A stretch of 64,000 nt of DNA from contig NC_133790.1 in NCBI RefSeq assembly GCF_003597395.2, positions 25,473,124-25,537,123 on the forward strand. The letters are read 5' to 3'. A program made the translations under genes and the position numbers. Of the stretch, positions 11,050-23,400 are shown piece by piece. Source of the stretch: Chelonoidis abingdonii. Lineage: Eukaryota; Chordata; Testudines; Testudinidae. Positions within the stretch are counted from its first letter, which is position 1, and each line of letters starts with the position of its first letter. Under the pieces are notes generated by a model. The model saw only the letters and a list, made by a program, of their open reading frames with translations, was not told where the DNA came from and made no database searches.

Positions 11050-12580
11050 CATACCTAGAGCTGGAGGCTTCCACTGCATCAGGCTCAACTTGGATACGAG
11101 GCTTAGCCAGCAGGACAATACCAGGATTGCAGCATAATCTCTGTGCCCTGCAGAGTTTATCATGGATCCCTCCCTTGGTTGGCACATTCAAGGCATCTGC
11201 AGAAGAGCTTTCACAGCAGTCAGTACCAGGTCTGGGTGAGGGGGACTCTCTGCAGAGCTTCTCCTCCGGTTCTGTGCTGAGCAGTGACCTCAGTCAGACA
11301 TGCCCTCCCCAACAGCTGTCCCCAAGACCATGCTTGATTCCTGCTCGTTACACTGATGTAAATCAGGAGTGACTCCACACTGGCAGTACATTGATGTAAA
11401 ACTGAGGTGAGATGAGAATCGGGCTCGTTGTTTGCATCAGGCAGCTCCCCTCACATTCTTTAACAGGAATGGAGCTGACAGATAAATTCATTCATCCTGT
11501 TGACCTGGGGCTTAAACAACTGGTTTCACACCCTCCCCCATTTCTCTCTCCCACCCCTCCCCCCGCTGTTGCCTTTTCTACAGCAGTTGCTCCACAAACA
11601 GCCCGCGGGTCTCCTTAGTTGCAGGTTAGAGGTAGAAGAATGGCCCTTTTCTGCCAGAAAGTAGCACTCTGGAGTGTCTCTCAGCTGGTAGCTCCAGTCC
11701 CCTGCAGCACTTTTATCAATTTTGCACAACGCAGAGGGTAATTTTTACCTCAGAGATTGCAGGAGCCACATGGTGTACCTCAGGCTGGGAAAGCATCGGC
11801 TGCACTTCAGATTCCCAGCTACTCTGCTCTTTCAAGGGATGCTGCCGACCAGGCTTCACAAGTGACTCAGATTCTTAACAGGCTTGTAGTTGGTTGTTAA
11901 ATACAAATGAAGAGCTTTAACTTTTGGAAGGGGGGTTCTGACATCGTTCTTTCTAAAACAGTTCCTTGTAGTCCAGAAATGGAAACCGAGTAAATAAATA
12001 CACCAGCTATCCCGTGGGTCATGGAGACTGTGTCTGCTGCTCTCCTCTAGCCCTGTCAGAGCTCCTGACCACCCTCCCACCCCTGCCATGTAAGAGATGG
12101 ACTCTTCAATAAACTGCTTTTACTTGGAAACACCCTTAATGTCAATGGAATAAGCCTCTCAGCCAAGATTTCTCAGCTGGCTTGCTGAAACTTTTGTAAC
12201 AATCAGAGCCAAATCCTGCCTCCAGTTACACCTGCTTAATCCCAGGATTTCAAACTAAAACATCAAGAGGGAATTCAGATGTAACCAAGGGCCATATCTG
12301 GTGCTTACAGCTTAAAAAAAAAAAAAAAAAAAAAGAGAGAGAGAGAGGAATTTTTCCCCCTGAAAACTTTTAAAGTTTATGGTCAAGTTTTGCCCCCTTC
12401 CTTGCAGCCCTTTCTGGAAAGAGTAACAGACAAGATGACTGGCACATAGGTTAAATTGACTCTGAGGGACATCTGAATTCCTGCTCTCTGTGACAGCAGG
12501 CATCAGGCACTCTGGGTCCTGGGTATGGAGCTTTTCCCCCTGAGTTGTGTTAGTATCCATCACATGGGCAGATCTCAAAA
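11050..12580. other. Non-coding stretch with short simple repeats
   Basis: No gene recognised. The segment around 11335-11425 contains a 'gatgtaaatcaggagtgactccac' type phrase that recurs in reptile DNA and is palindrome-prone, probably an old foldback repeat. A poly-A/GA run lies at 12314-12348. Confidence 0.4.
12314..12348. repeat. Poly-A followed by (GA)n
   Basis: An uninterrupted A run of about 21 bases passes directly into about 7 GA units. No retroposed sequence with target duplications was identified upstream of the A run, so it is listed only as a simple repeat. Confidence 0.9.
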
Positions 12581-12735
12581 GTGCTCTACAAGCACTAAGA
12601 AAGCCTTACAGCACTAATGTGACACAGATATTTATTGTTTCCATTTTACAAATGGGAAAACTGAATGGCAGGGAGATTTAATTTCCCCAGACTTTCACTC
12701 TGCTGCTCTGACCATTAGAGCATACTCCTTCTTGG
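12580..12735 (-). repeat. MIR-type SINE fragment (probable)
   Basis: Contains, in reverse orientation, the MIR core pattern: a 'ttccattttacaaatgggaaaactga' type segment, then a weak 'gaccattagagcat' tRNA-related end. Diverged as expected of an ancient amniote CORE-SINE. Confidence 0.6.
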
Positions 12736-13039
12736 TCACACAAAGGGTCAGTAGCACCTCTCTTTTGTTCTGTCTCTCTGAAACTACTGGTAAAAGTGCC
12801 AAGACAGCAGTGACCAACAAAAGAAGTTAGAGATGATGAAGGGAGGAGAGGGAAACAGCATTTAGTCCTAGAATGAAGAAGTGAACATTGTTCATGCTTG
12901 ACTAGGAACCAGCCTTGCAAACAGAGGGCTTAAAAACAGACATAGCCTATAATTTAAAATGCTCCTGTTTGAAAGAAAGCTCACTTTGAAAGTCTTATTG
13001 AAAACATTACTACTTTTCTCTAATTATTCACAGATTGAT

Positions 13040-13150
13040 CCAAATCCAGACTATGAGTCAGGGTTTCCAAGTTATATTCCAAACTCTGCTACTGACTCAC
13101 TAAGTAACCTCGGGCAAGCCACATCACGCCTACATTTTAGAAAACTGTAC
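13040..13150 (+). repeat. MIR-type SINE fragment (possible)
   Basis: Pattern 'ctctgctactgactcactaa' followed by 'cctcgggcaagccacatcac' resembles the MIR core, in which 'gccacttactagctgtgtgacc' precedes 'ttgggcaagtcactt'. Short and diverged. Confidence 0.5.
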
Positions 13151-13735
13151 ACTAATGTGGGGTATCTCAGCTTTCAGGTGACCAATTTGAGACACCCGGG
13201 GCTTAATTTTCAGATATTTTGCAGCACTCAGTGCCAGCTGAAGTCAGTCAGAGCTGCATGTGCTTAGCATCTCTGACTGTCAGGCTCAAGGTGAAATAAT
13301 TTGAGCACCAGAAAACAAAAACACAGAAAATTAGTGGATACTTTTTGAGAGTTTGACCTTCCCCCTTCTGTTTGGACATCTATAAAAGGGAGTTAAAAAG
13401 CCTCTAGAGCTGACTGAATTGCAAAATAGTTACGCGACTGATTTAGACCCTTTTTTTCTGTTTGTCACTCTCTTAAGAACTGATCCTGGTTACTGCATAC
13501 ATGTCCATCCAATGGCTTGTGCCAACAAATTACAGTCTATGAGTCTATGACTGTTTGATTTTTTTGTGTTGTTTGTTTGGTCTCCTAAGTTACATAGTAT
13601 TGTTTCTGCTCCCTGATTGGATGGTGGGAACTTTTTAAACAAGAGAATGATGAAGTCAGTTTGGGTACAATTTTTTTGCTTGTGGTCACGTTCACAAAGA
13701 GTGAACATTATCACATGTAAACCAGCTCCAATATG
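13150..13735. other. Non-coding stretch, nothing recognised
   Basis: No gene or repeat with clear ends. A short tandem 'tctatgag' near 13536-13552 looks like a CR1-style tail without a recognisable CR1 body. Confidence 0.4.
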
Positions 13736-13808
13736 GCCAACCCTGAGTATCCAAAACTCATGAACCAAGCTCCCCGAAATCAGGAGATTTAAAAAAAAAA
13801 AAAAAAAA
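13736..13808 (+). repeat. Short reptile repeat ending in poly-A
   Basis: The phrase 'ggccaaccctgagtatccaa' followed by 'aaatcaggagattt' and about 19 A residues matches a short repeat I know from turtle and other reptile loci. Class uncertain. Confidence 0.45.
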
Positions 13809-14202
13809 CTACCTTTTTCTTTGCCTTTTGGTATGTGAGTATTTACAGTTTGCATTTTCCAGCTTTTCTCCACAGCCATGACAGCAGCAAATTTACTTTT
13901 TCGTTAGATGAAAGCCAAGTTTCTTTTGGCCCTTGAAATTGGAATTTTAAGAAAAATATGATGCTTAGACTCATGGTAAAACCATGAGCACTGGCAATGC
14001 TGCAATATTCATAAATAATATGATACAGTGAATAATAGTGGAGTGAGCTTGCCATATTTTTCACAGAAATATTCACAGATCATCTTGTTCAACCTACTTC
14101 CCAGTTCATTAATGTTTGTAAAGTGCTTTGAAATCCTCAACAAAAAGGCAATATATTGTTAGGCAGAGTAATGTTCAAAGATTCCAGGGCAAACAAGCTT
14201 TG

Positions 14203-14234
14203 TTAATAATAATAATAATTAATAATTAATAATA
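14203..14234. repeat. (TAA)n microsatellite
   Basis: Imperfect TAA/ATT run, about ten units, with two single-base interruptions. Confidence 0.9.
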
Positions 14235-16220
14235 AAATGAAAAATTGCACTGGTTTCTGATCTGTCTCTTATTTCACTAAACTCATTTTTTCAATGCCAC
14301 TTCATGTCCCTGTTTCCTTAGAAAGCTTAGATGTATTTGTCTGGATAAGTGTTGTGGCTCTCTAAGGATCTCAAAATTACTTGTCGCTTTTTACCGGGGC
14401 AAAGAAGGTGTCTTTTCCACAGGATATAACTGCAAAGGGCTTAGGCTGGTCCTGGCTTTAACAAGCCGACACACATTTCCAGAGGGTGTACATGCACTAA
14501 CAAAGCATTCTGAGGCCTTTTGATTTCAGCTCCTGTTGCCCAACTCCTATCCTGTTAGCATTACTTAGGTAGGTGTGTGCGCATCGTGCAGCTGCCAAAA
14601 GAACAGCCAAAGTTGCTTTTCACCAAAGACCTGAGCCTGGTTACATAAAACAAAAAAACTTTCCAGGTTTGACTGCCATGGTCAACGCAGAGATTGTGGT
14701 GAAGCGGGGAGAAGAAGGCAATAGCTCTGTAAAGAACTGAGAGTGTCAGCCAGCGTGACATGGCAAAGAACTAGCAGCAAGTGCTATTAACCCATGGTGT
14801 CCACTAGAGGAAGGCAAATAGAATGAACAAGGCATAAAGGAGGGCAGTGGCAAACACTTGATTCTTTGAGCAGACCTGGTCCAAGACTTGATGCCATGAC
14901 CCCTTTGCTTGACAAAGCATTAGTTCTCGTAGTGATGGCCGTGAAGCATACTTTTCTTTTTAGAATCGGGGGAAGATCAGTGGTGAAACAGGAAGCAGTG
15001 GGCACCTCATGCGGAAGGGTGTGAGCAAAAGAGGGAAGGAGAGTGACTTTCATCCACTCCACCTTGAGTGATTCTCCCGGTTCTCTCAAGCTATGTCAAG
15101 CTCTGGAGCATCACCATCTCCAAGGCCTTGAGTTTTAAGAGTGACTCTGCTGGCAGAGCGTTTACCAGACTCCCCTGGCCTTCCTCCCATCCTTTGAACT
15201 CTAGCAAACATGCAACACTGAGAAATACAGTTCACCTCACCTTTACTTCAGATTACAGAGTTCAGCTCTTGCACCTGCTCTGTTGGGTGCTTCCCATGTG
15301 TGTCCATTCAGTACTCAGTAGACATTACAGGGCACAGCTCTGGTGGCTCTATCCTCTGACCAAAGCACTGTAATTTTTAACCCTCTATTGCACCCCATCA
15401 CATAAGCACTAAGTATTTGTATATGTTTAATCCACATTCAGTAAAATTTTTATAAGATCCATTCAAGGCAACCTCCTCTCTTAAGACCACCCCAGGGTAC
15501 TCTTGAGCATTAAATTGAAAATAAATCTATTGCATCTTTACTGGAAAATCACCTCCATTAATAACTGATTTTGTTGGTCCATTAGGTTTCACTCTTTTTT
15601 TCTTTCTTTTTTTGTGATTTCCTCTCCAAAATGAATTTGTTACTGTAGAATCAGGATGCAGCTGTATCATGACATCGACAAGTGCAGGGTAAAGTCAATG
15701 TACATAATAGTTTGGAATTTATATTATGTTCTGAAAATTGAAGGCATCCATCTGCTGAGCTTTGTGATCACGTGTCAGGTATAAATACTATGATTTTTTC
15801 TTGTCTGCAGCTTTTATAAATCTGTTAATGAAAAATAAATCTACATATGAGGTGCCCTCAGCCCTTTGGTAACCTTATCAAACTAATAGCCAGCTGTTGA
15901 CATTTGCCAGTAAGGTGCCAGGTACTTTGAAGGCAGAACTACAATGTCATTCTAAGGCTGCAGAATACAGTCTTGCCTCTGTTCTCCCTCCTGTGTCTTT
16001 TCCCCTTTTCTCCTCCCCACTTTCTCTTCTGTTTTGGGCTTTGGCAGGACTCAGTCCTTAATTTGTCAGGTGAGTAGGTGTCTAAATGAAGAGGAAAGTG
16101 AGGGGATGTCTGTGGCTAGAATCTGTTTTAGTTGGTTTTGAAAATCCACTATAGGATTTACCTGTGACAAATACCCTCCAAAATTCACCTATTAATTCAC
16201 ATGTTCTCTCTTTCTCTCTG

Positions 16221-16265
16221 CATGTGTGTGCGTGCATGTGTGTGTGTGAGAGAGCGAGAGAGCAT
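16221..16265. repeat. (TG)n/(GA)n compound microsatellite
   Basis: Interrupted TG units pass directly into GA units. This run explains the open frames on both strands here, which are low-complexity translations. Confidence 0.85.
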
Positions 16266-17293
16266 GTAGCTTTTGTACCATGTGATATGGAAGTTGCTCT
16301 GGCAACTACACATGGCTTATTGAATGCCAAGGTAAATAATGGCAAAAAACATGCATACATTATTATTCCCATAATTTCCTGCTGCCCTGAGGCTGTAATA
16401 ACTTACACACCCTATTTTCCAAATGTTTCTAATTTAATTCTCATGAGCAGAATTAGCTCATATGTAAGGCTCCTCCCTCTTTGCAGCTAGCCATGCCTAT
16501 TTTTTTAGAACCTACACAAATGAGGAGACCAGTTGAGGGAAGAGACTAAATCATGTTTATTGTTCGTTAGTGAAACAGAACAACTAGAGCTAGGTCTAAA
16601 CTCCCCACACAATTCTGCTAGTTCATATGTGAGCTGCAGATTCCCTGCTATCCCAGCACTGGATCTCCATTCAGTTCTGCAAATGTATTTAATAGCTGGT
16701 TTGCTGCATATATAATATTCCAGAATTACAATTCCATATAACTCCTGCTATTGTATCTCAATCTGAAACTGCAACACCTGTTTTTCTAATCCTGATCTCC
16801 ACCAATAGATCTGTCAGTGCACCTTGATCCTGATCGGCAACATGTCATGCATATCTGTTACGAAATTTCTTTTGAGCAAAGAGTGGCATAAAGAGAGAAA
16901 CTTGCCAGATAATTCCTATTATCCAATGAGAAAATGACATACCTCCTGCCCTCCAACATCCCCTGTGTTCATAGCCACATAGATCTTTCCCTTGGATTTG
17001 TCCCTTTTGTTCCTTCTGTATTTCTGGGGTTTGAGGAGGCAGCAAGGGTGACTTCCAAATCTTTGTAACCATAATAGAACCCAAATCTGAAGATCAGACC
17101 TTGTGGGGAGAGAAAACAGTATAAAATAAAAACACAATTAATAAAAATACAACAGAAAACTAGTTCAATAGACACTTAGGTTAAAATGTCTTTTTAAAAA
17201 ATCCTAACTTGGTTTAAAAATTTCACTTTAAGGCTCCAGTCCCACAGTGAGATCTGCTAGCAGAGACTCCTGCATCTGTGAAGAGCATCATTG

Positions 17294-17355
17294 ACTCATA
17301 GACTTTAAGGTCAGAAGGGACCATCATGATCATCTAGTCTGACTAGATGTTAGGC
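17294..17355 (-). mobile_element. CR1 LINE 3' end, short fragment
   Basis: The complement of a CR1 3' terminus: 'tcatagactttaaggtcaga' followed by 'agggaccatcatgatcatct'. The same block, slightly more diverged, begins the longer CR1 copy at 59084. Only about 60 bases remain recognisable. Confidence 0.85.
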
Positions 17356-18625
17356 TTTGTCCGGGCACAAAGAACAAATATCTACTGTCAAGGTAAAAAT
17401 ATTTTTACTTCAATTTAAGGTAAACCACAACAAGACAGAATGATGTTAATGTCTCTGTGAGAGAGCACAGTGGGTGTGTCTCCTCTGTAATAGTCTGAAC
17501 CAACTCTAGGAACAAAATGCCTATTGCCTCTGCACATACACTTTATAATTCATAGAAACTGAAAGGAGAAGTACACAGAAATGAAGACATGACAGTTTCT
17601 TAGCTATGTATGCCACACTTATCACTACTTATTGCCACTGTTTATTTATTGGTATTGCTGTCATGCCTAGGAGTCTTATCATACATCAATAGCCCATTGT
17701 GCTATGCTGTTTGCTTCCTTTTTATATTCCCAGAGCTCAGACAGGGGAACTGGTCAGTTTCTAGCCATTTTCACTTTCTTATTTCAATGCACTAATAGAG
17801 TGCTGTGGTAATTGGATTGCAACAGTTCTGAGGAAATGCGTGAGAGGCACTTCTCACAAGAGTGAGTGAAGTGAGCAAGCTGTTTTTAGTAGCCTGGTGT
17901 TTGGGATGTAGTGGGAAGAATATTGTGATTTTGCTCTCTTCATGTTATTGTGCTTCCCTCCCCTAGTTCGCCTCCCTTTACCTTCCTGAGAGACATGCAC
18001 TGGCCAGTTCTGCTGCCTCCTCCCTTCCCCACATAACTAGTTCTTTTCCCTGCCAGCTGGCTAGCAAACGTGGGTGGTGATGGTGGTAGCTGTGGGAATG
18101 GAGTAGTGGGAAGGGAGGAGGAGCGTTTTCTGTGGCCTGAGCGGCCCAAAGAAGTAACTGCAGAGGAAAACCCGTTCACTTCCTGCAACTCTGCTAGATG
18201 CATGAGATTCCAGCAGAGCTGTGGGAATGGATAGTGGACACAGGAAAGGAGGAGGAAATGTGTGAAGCGATACACTCAATCCATGACACTGGGAAGGGAA
18301 TATTTTACATTTTTAAAACATCTTTCCATTTCTGTCAATATTAGATTTATAAATCCTTTTTCTCCCCCCTTCAGGGCCTGCATTTTCATTCTAAACTCTT
18401 TGAGTGTCCCTTTTAAAAGAACCTACTCACATGAGGATTTAATTTAGGTTTAAGACAGTTTCCTCTGTGCTAAATAAAACACCAATTAATTATTAATAAC
18501 ATACCTTTTGTGGCTGAGCCTTTTCTCTCATAGCTGTTAAACCCCAAGACAAGTTTTGCTTTTTAATAATTAATTTTTATTCATTTCATGAGCATACAGT
18601 AAGTGCCTTGTGGGAAAGTGGAGGA
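17356..18625. other. Non-coding stretch, nothing recognised
   Basis: No gene, RNA or clear repeat seen. C-rich open frames on the minus strand near 17940-18280 have no domain. Confidence 0.4.
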
Positions 18626-18627
18626 AG

Positions 18628-18815
18628 GAATGGTCTTGTGGCTGATGCACAGGACAGGGGTTAGTAGGCCTGGATTTTATTCCTGATTGTGCCACGGATT
18701 TCCTGTATGGTAAGGGCCTGATCTTTAGACAAGTCACTTAACCTCTGCCTCAGTTTCTGCCTCTGTAAAATGGGGATAATACTGCCTGTCTATCAGAATT
18801 ATTACTGATCATCTT
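18628..18815 (+). repeat. MIR SINE
   Basis: The best preserved MIR in the window. A tRNA-related head ('aatggtcttgtggctgatgc') is followed by a 'tgtgccacggatttcctgta' core and 'gacaagtcacttaacctctg' then 'ctctgtaaaatggggataat', the hallmark MIR/CORE-SINE blocks in order. Confidence 0.8.
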
Positions 18816-18829
18816 AAGAACCTTCATTT

Positions 18830-20685
18830 GGAGGGCCAGACAGACACTTCCCTTTGGTGGGTCCGTGGAACTAACTTTGAGATGAAAAATAGATTCTGAA
18901 ATCAATAGTAAGTCCATCCATGGGTAAAGGGCACTATGTAGACCCTAATGCAAAAAAAAAGTGTATTCTACTTATCTTTCCTCATTGATAACTTGTGAAT
19001 CCTGGCAATAAACCCCAAGATGTTTATATGAACTGAACCCCTAACTTGACCTATGGAAAAACTGCTTCTTTTAGCCAGTTTATTTGCTAAGGTTTAACAG
19101 ATATTTCTGAACATTGATAAAGAGGAAATTTTATCTTTGAACAAATCCTCATGCATGAGGCTCTCTGTAAATAGGCAGTGCCTCAAGCCCTTTTCTCCGA
19201 TTATTCATATGGTCTGTACAGAATGGAATCAGCTTGGTATATTCTGCCGGACGAACTGACTTTAAATTCTACAGCTGTGCTTTTTAAAACTGTGCCTTGG
19301 TGTTAAAAACACAGCACAAACTAGTGAAGGGAAGAATTAGAGTTACCTGGTGCCAGCAGTCTATGCTGCTACCATGTAGAAGTTACACTGGTAAAGCAAG
19401 AGTATTAGAAGATGGATAGTGGGATTGGATAGGTGATGGTATTCTTCCATTCTGATGCATTAGGGGGCATTGCACTGCTGAAAATGCCATCTTCTTTTAT
19501 GAGATATAAAAGTACACCGACCTAGACCACTCATGCTCTATTAGCAGTTTTGGCAGGAAATGGGTATTTGTTAGCCCCAGGTAGCCAGATTCCAGTCTGC
19601 ACTAACTGCTTATATTCTCCCAACCTAAATTTCCTGTGTAATTTCAATTGGATTTGGTATTCTGTACTCCTTACCCTAAACTGTTGTTTAACAGTGTACA
19701 GCAACTTTACCCAGCTATTATACTCCATCCCAGATAGCACTACACTTAAGTAGTGAGTAAAGGGATTTCTCTGTGAGTACGCATGTATGTGTACACACAT
19801 AAAAAACACAGGGGAGGGGAAGTGGAAGGGGACAGGAATCAGAGAGAAAGAATGGGGGGTGAGGAGAAGAAGAAGTCTGGTGAGCCAAGGAAAGACAGAG
19901 AGCAAAAATAAAGGAGCTGGGGTGTCTCCTTGGCAAAGCGAAGACTATGAGGTGACAGAAGCCTGGATTTCATAAGTCTAAAATATGTTGAAAACAATTG
20001 TTTTTTTTAAAAATATTGATGATGGATTCAAAGACTAAGGCTGTGATTTTTAAAGATGCCTAGGAAGTATGGGTGCTTATTTCCCACTAATTTTAGTGTG
20101 TCCATCTAAAGCTCTGGGCAAATGTACACAATATTAAAAAAATCCACATACTTTAGACCAGTGTCCCAAAACTTAAAAAAGGTTTGGCAACACCCAACAC
20201 TCTCCTACCTTTTTCCCATCCATTCATCCCTCCCCTCCCACCACTCCCAAAGAACCCTGGGAAGATAGATATGACATGAAGGAAGGTATCCATGCTCTGG
20301 TGAACTGAAGGTTGGGGAGCAGGGCAATTGTTCCACAACTGAAAATCTTTCACTGAGAATGCCCTGCTGCCCGGCCCCTGGCATCTAAACCAGGGGTCTG
20401 TTAAATCAAGTGCTGCATTCCATTGCAGTCTGACACAGAGATGGGTCAGTCTCTGAGATAGCCAAGACCCAAATCATGTGGTGACTGACTGCTAAAAAAA
20501 TAAAATAAAATAAATGGACACCTTAAATTTCTTGAGGAAATATTCTGTAAATTGGGGAACTAGGAGTAGATAGGAAGAAATACTTCAGACAGAGGATATT
20601 AAATTACCAGTGAAGGCACTGAAGCAGATGAAGCATGTCGGTGTCTCTTGAACATATTGTAGTTTTGTTTCTGGAGGGACGACAT
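18830..20685. other. Non-coding stretch, nothing recognised
   Basis: No gene or repeat with clear ends. A purine-rich patch lies at about 19808-19910. Confidence 0.4.
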
Positions 20686-20687
20686 TT

Positions 20688-20732
20688 AGAAGGCCTAGTG
20701 AAAAAGAAGGAAAGTGGAATTAAGGACAACCA
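20688..20732 (+). repeat. 45-bp perfect direct repeat, copy 1
   Basis: Positions 20688-20732 are identical, base for base, to 21504-21548 (offset 816). The repeated unit begins agaaggcctagtgaaaaag and ends aaggacaacca. No transposon ends flank it. See the second copy. Confidence 0.95.
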
Positions 20733-20849
20733 AAACCAAGCAGATGTATTGGGTGAAATGGCCACTTTCTGGTCTTAATATTTTATACAGTATTTTCTTA
20801 CATTGTTAGATAATAAGTGGTAGGGCTATAATTAATCATGTTTATTACA

Positions 20850-21020
20850 CTAGTGCCTGCAGACCAAGATCAAGGCCCTGTGGTACAAACAGAATAGCAA
20901 ACAACAGTTCCTACCTGGAACAAAGCTTACAGTCTAACTAGAGAAGACAGACAAAGGGCAGGGAAAAGGGGTATAACTTACAAGCAGAGCGATCAATACG
21001 ATGGCAGCAAAATCATGTCA
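20850..21020 (+). repeat. L3/CR1-like ancient LINE fragment
   Basis: Pattern 'atcaaggccctgtggtacaa' then 'acagttcctacctggaacaa' then 'agcttacagtctaac' matches an abundant amniote L3/CR1-like repeat. A similar block recurs at about 22735-22810 and 30780-30830. Confidence 0.5.
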
Positions 21021-21503
21021 GTGCCATTTTGAGGGGTGCAGGATGAGGGGAGGAGGGTAGTTAGGAGATGATTAGCTAAATGGAAAGACAAGAAAGGGTA
21101 GACAGGTGAGGAACATAGACCAGGTCAGAAAAGACAGGGGAGGAGAAACAGGTGTGGAGTGACACTGAAGATACTGTGAAACAAGGCATGTGGAATTTAG
21201 AACAAACACCCAATCAGAACAAGGCAGAAAAAGTCCAGTCAAAACTGTAGTAAATATTATCAGTGTCCATTGGTCCCTGCTCAAGTTGCTTCTACAGCTT
21301 CTCTGCTGGCTTCATTCTCCATCTGACTCCTCCCTGAAGTTTCTTTTTCCCAGTCCCACGAGGATAACCTCTTCCTTATGGATTATGGGGAAGATGTGTG
21401 TTGTTTATTACACAATTGTCCTCTCATTGGAACGCAAGAAAGGGAGGATTTCCCTCTAAAATACTTACACACTTGTGTGATCTTCAAAGGGAACCTCTCT
21501 TTC

Positions 21504-21548
21504 AGAAGGCCTAGTGAAAAAGAAGGAAAGTGGAATTAAGGACAACCA
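21504..21548 (+). repeat. 45-bp perfect direct repeat, copy 2
   Basis: Identical to 20688-20732. Just after the repeat, 21560-21575 carries ttggttttggttctg, the near complement of the ccaaaaccaa that follows copy 1, so this copy is bordered by an inverted scrap of copy 1's flank. That arrangement fits a templated insertion made during break repair. Confidence 0.95.
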
Positions 21549-21757
21549 GTTTTGTCCTTTGGTTTTGGTTCTGCCCCGCTACCTTCCAAAGTGGAATTAG
21601 GATATGGATTTCTTATTCCCCCATTATTATTTTTATTTCCTAGAATATGCGAGTGAATTTAGTGCTTATGACAGTGAGGAATTGTGGCAGCATAGGGCAA
21701 GTATGCAGGTGCAGGCATGCACACGTGTCTGTGTGAGATCAGAGTTCAATTCTCCAT

Positions 21758-22029
21758 GGTTATGTCTACACTGCAGCTGAGGATGTGTAATTTCCAGCTC
21801 AGAAAGTTCTGTGCTAGAATTGCAGTGTGGCCGTGGTGGCTCAGGCAGCAGATTGAGCTAGCCATCCAAGGGTGTACCAAGGATCTTGGATGAGGTTGTA
21901 CTTGAGTGGCTAACCAAGTACACTGTGGACACGCTGCCATTCTTAGTGTGCTAGAGTGATCAGAGCTAGCAGGCATACGTCTGTCCAAGCTGGCAAATTA
22001 CAACTCCCAGCTACAATGTAGATGTATCC
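21758..22029. mobile_element. Foldback MITE with ATGTCTACACT-type ends
   Basis: Left end ggttatgtctacactgcagc and reverse complement of right end aggatacatctacattgtag form long imperfect inverted repeats. Inversion continues inward (for example 'tgtaatttccagct' against 'aattacaactcccagct' reversed), so the element is largely palindromic. No coding frame. The end motif resembles that of the Harbinger-like MITEs at 28198, 31286 and 31583. The target duplication is unclear. Confidence 0.7.
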
Positions 22030-22264
22030 TCAGTCTATTTTCCTTGTGTCCGTAGGGCTGGCAGCTTTCTGAAGACAACAAGCTCAATCCCTTGTTGGAG
22101 GCAGCACCTTGCATCGTCATTAAATTGGCCTCTCTTTCCGACTGAAGGATTCATGTTGACAAGGCTCATGCCCAGTCATCCTCACCAGAGGCCATATTGC
22201 AGAGCCTTTGAGGAGCAGACTGGCAGATTGAAAAGGGGTGGAAATAGGGATGCGGGAAATTCAG

Positions 22265-22357
22265 GGATCATCTCTCTGTTACATGTTTGTACAGTGCCTA
22301 GCACAGTGGCACCCTGATCCATGACAGGCACCACCACAGTGCTAATAAATAATAATA
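22265..22357 (+). repeat. L2/MIR-type 3' tail
   Basis: Pattern 'tgtacagtgcctagcacagt' then 'ggcaccctgatccatgacag' ending in 'aataaataataataaat' resembles the 3' end of L2-like ancient LINEs in amniotes. Confidence 0.5.
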
Positions 22358-22689
22358 AATCATTCATACAGGGTCCCTAAAAATAAAGTGGGAATTGTTA
22401 GCACTGACTTTTGGCAGGCATTGCACAAGTGGTTGCTGTGCAGGTTTTCCCACACAGCTCTGCCAATGCATGTTATGTTTGACTTATAACAGCTGAGGGG
22501 CTGGATTTCAGCTTCCAGTCCTGGTCTTCTCTTGCTCAAGAGGCGTTCATTCATGTAAATGGGTTGCTTCTGTAATGTCCACAAATGGGGACTAGAGTGA
22601 GATTCTCACACCCAAGATTTTGACCTGGGGTTCCAGCGGTGAAAGACTAATGCATAAATTCTCCTCAGCACTTACTATTTATCGGTTTA

Positions 22690-22870
22690 CTTATTTTTGG
22701 TAGCACCCACAGTGTACTCAGTACTTTCCAAACAGAAGAGAAGGGATTGTCTCTGTCCTTAAGAGCTCACAGTCTAAAGGCGGGCAGACAGACAGCTGTA
22801 GGGGAAAGGGGTACAGTATATAAACTGAGTCATCAGAAGGGTGATTGGCTGCGTCCTGATAATTTAAGAT
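22690..22870 (+). repeat. L3/CR1-like ancient LINE fragment
   Basis: Pattern 'ctgtccttaagagctcacag' then 'tctaaaggcgggcagacag' resembles the block at 20850-21020, indicating a second diverged copy of the same family. Confidence 0.5.
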
Positions 22871-23110
22871 TAAATAACTTGCATGCATCACCTTGGAGCT
22901 AGGATTGTTGAATGGAGAACATGACCTCAGAGGAGTTAGGCATTTCAGGGAGATCTATCCAGTTCTTTGCCATCTCTTTCTCGTTATAGAATTATAGGGA
23001 CTAATATGGTGAAAGTATTGGGATCTGAGATACAGCAGGATATTTTTTTTGAGGGGGGGAGGGAGCTAAGATTACTTTTTGTACTTTTTTACAGAATATG
23101 CTAGCTGCTA

Positions 23111-23190
23111 AGTATCAGAGGGGTAGCCATGTTAGTCTGGATCTGTAAAAGCAGCAAGGAATCCTGTGGCACCTTATAGACTAACAGCTG
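23111..23190 (+). repeat. Abundant reptile interspersed repeat, truncated
   Basis: Starts 'tatcagaggggtagccatgt' followed by 'tagtctggatctgtaaaagc' and 'cctgtggcaccttatagact', a phrase I recognise as a very common turtle repeat. Only its first 80 bases or so are present. Class is uncertain: it may be SINE-like. Confidence 0.65.
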
Positions 23191-23263
23191 CTAAACTTTT
23201 CGGGACAAGTGTGTGGTATCCCAAATGGGGAGCCAAGGTTGTAATAATTAATATGCATCTTCC

Positions 23264-23400
23264 CAGTGCCAGCTGTGCCCTCAGGTGCTGGATTCTCCCA
23301 ATGCCAGCATTGTCCACTTGGATATATTAGACTCTCCTTATGCCAGCTTCTCATGCCAGTTCTGTACTTGGTCTTCCCAGTGCCAGCTCTGCCAATCAGA
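23264..23400 (+). repeat. Imperfect tandem repeat (cccagtgccagct type)
   Basis: Diverged tandem units of roughly 40-60 bases each contain a 'tcccagtgccagctctgcc' or 'tcccaatgccagcattgtcc' type segment, with starts near 23262, 23296 and 23373. Probably a decayed minisatellite. Confidence 0.45.

Larger units (their letters stand above)
13810..17290. other. Non-coding stretch with simple repeats
   Basis: No gene recognised. Holds a (TAA)n-type microsatellite at 14203-14234 and a TG/GA-rich run at about 16221-16265. Open frames here, such as minus strand 14787-15089, lack recognisable domains. Confidence 0.5.

Noticed and set aside
11043..11187. N-terminal extension of the CR1 reverse transcriptase open frame
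   Set aside because: Resemblance to CR1 stops near 11042; the rest is flanking sequence that happens to stay open.
12314..12348. Poly-A run considered as the tail of a processed pseudogene
   Set aside because: No exon-like sequence or target duplication upstream; best explained as a simple repeat.
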